64,000 nucleotides of DNA, taken from NCBI RefSeq assembly GCF_003572205.1, contig NZ_QXNY01000004.1, forward strand, positions 496,548 to 560,547, in the 5' to 3' direction. Below, one piece after another: positions 63,823-64,000 of this stretch. Each line of letters begins with the position of its first letter. Position 1 is the first letter of the stretch. Below the pieces are notes generated by a model. The model had not been told where the DNA came from and ran no database searches. It saw nothing but the letters and a program-made list of their open reading frames with translations. This stretch comes from Algihabitans albus. GTDB lineage: Bacteria > Pseudomonadota > Alphaproteobacteria > Kiloniellales > DSM-21159. Position numbers and translations under genes: made by a program.

Positions 63823-64000
63823 ATGTCCGAAGACTCCCAACCCCTGCGCGACGGCCGGCTTCTGTTCCGGCCCAAGCTGCTGCCGAGCCTGCTGACCCTG
63901 CTGATGGTCGCGGTGTTGATCGGCCTGGGTAGCTGGCAGCTCCAGCGCCTGGAGTGGAAGATCGCGCTGCTTGCCGATATGGAGCAGCGCACCGCTGCGG
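63823..64000 (+). CDS. surf1: SURF1-family cytochrome oxidase assembly protein, C-terminus off window
   Basis: Partial gene, about 59 residues. After a short cytosolic start it has the first membrane helix LLPSLLTLLMVAVLIGLGSWQLQRLEWK, where GLGSWQLQRLEWK is the SURF1 signature. The frame is open at the window edge. SURF1 proteins assist heme A insertion into subunit I. It closes the cta operon as far as can be seen. Confidence 0.93.
   Translation, partial: MSEDSQPLRDGRLLFRPKLLPSLLTLLMVAVLIGLGSWQLQRLEWKIALLADMEQRTAA

Overview
The window is high-GC chromosomal DNA from an alphaproteobacterium, most likely order Rhodospirillales (a Rhodovibrionaceae/Kiloniellaceae-like lineage). The indicators are the rpmH-rnpA-yidD-yidC-engB-argB order, a long alphaproteobacterial-type NADP isocitrate dehydrogenase, two PAS_5 proteins, an FnrL-type regulator, a CyaC-type cyclase, CarD, two TAXI solute receptors and a ctaC-ctaD-ctaB-coxF-ctaG-ctaE-surf1 cluster. 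The species cannot be fixed from sequence alone. I see no phage, insertion sequence, integrase, CRISPR array or rRNA. One tRNA gene is present. Base composition looks even, apart from short AT-rich promoter pockets.

Layout. 1-3.7 kb (minus): 3'-truncated fmt, then a sensor kinase translationally coupled to a TAXI periplasmic receptor. 3.9-7.7 kb: DUF938 methyltransferase, TerB-like protein, 7Fe ferredoxin, a 657-bp gap, carD and a phosphatase-fold protein with its metal ligands lost. 7.8-13.1 kb: lpd, tyrS, anmK, a PAS protein and a serine hydrolase. 13.4-18.7 kb (plus): a sulfur/Fe-S cluster of cysE, iscR, two cysteine desulfurases, 2Fe-2S ferredoxin, tenA and a short HPF. 18.7-26.8 kb: acyl-CoA synthetase, a second TAXI receptor, a 2OG-Fe(II) oxygenase-like protein, GST, M17 aminopeptidase, Usp, MarR and a CDF metal exporter.

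26.8-31.5 kb (minus) is the conserved argB/engB/yidC/yidD/rnpA/rpmH block for ribosome, RNase P and membrane-protein biogenesis. 31.8-36.4 kb is the least conventional stretch: TVP38-family membrane protein, MerA-like flavoprotein, a secreted 12-cysteine repeat protein, a 21-bp hairpin, an orphan sensor kinase and a small membrane protein. 36.4-49.3 kb holds mostly housekeeping genes (rlmI, ggt, fnrL, panB-panC, gpt, tRNA-Arg, icd, gloA) and some hypothetical proteins.

49.5-54.5 kb has a CyaC-like redox-linked adenylate cyclase and a phnD-phnC-phnE-methyltransferase operon on the opposite strand. 54.7-64 kb has tldD, a DUF3422 protein and the aa3-type cytochrome c oxidase operon, which runs off the window in surf1.

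Taken together, the window encodes aerobic respiration (aa3 oxidase and its assembly factors), redox and oxygen sensing (FnrL, CyaC, IscR) and sulfur/Fe-S supply. I did not find a system that I can show to be wholly new. The best leads are the ligand-less phosphatase next to carD, the Cys-Pro repeat protein locus, the TAXI-receptor/kinase pair and the transporter-methyltransferase operon.
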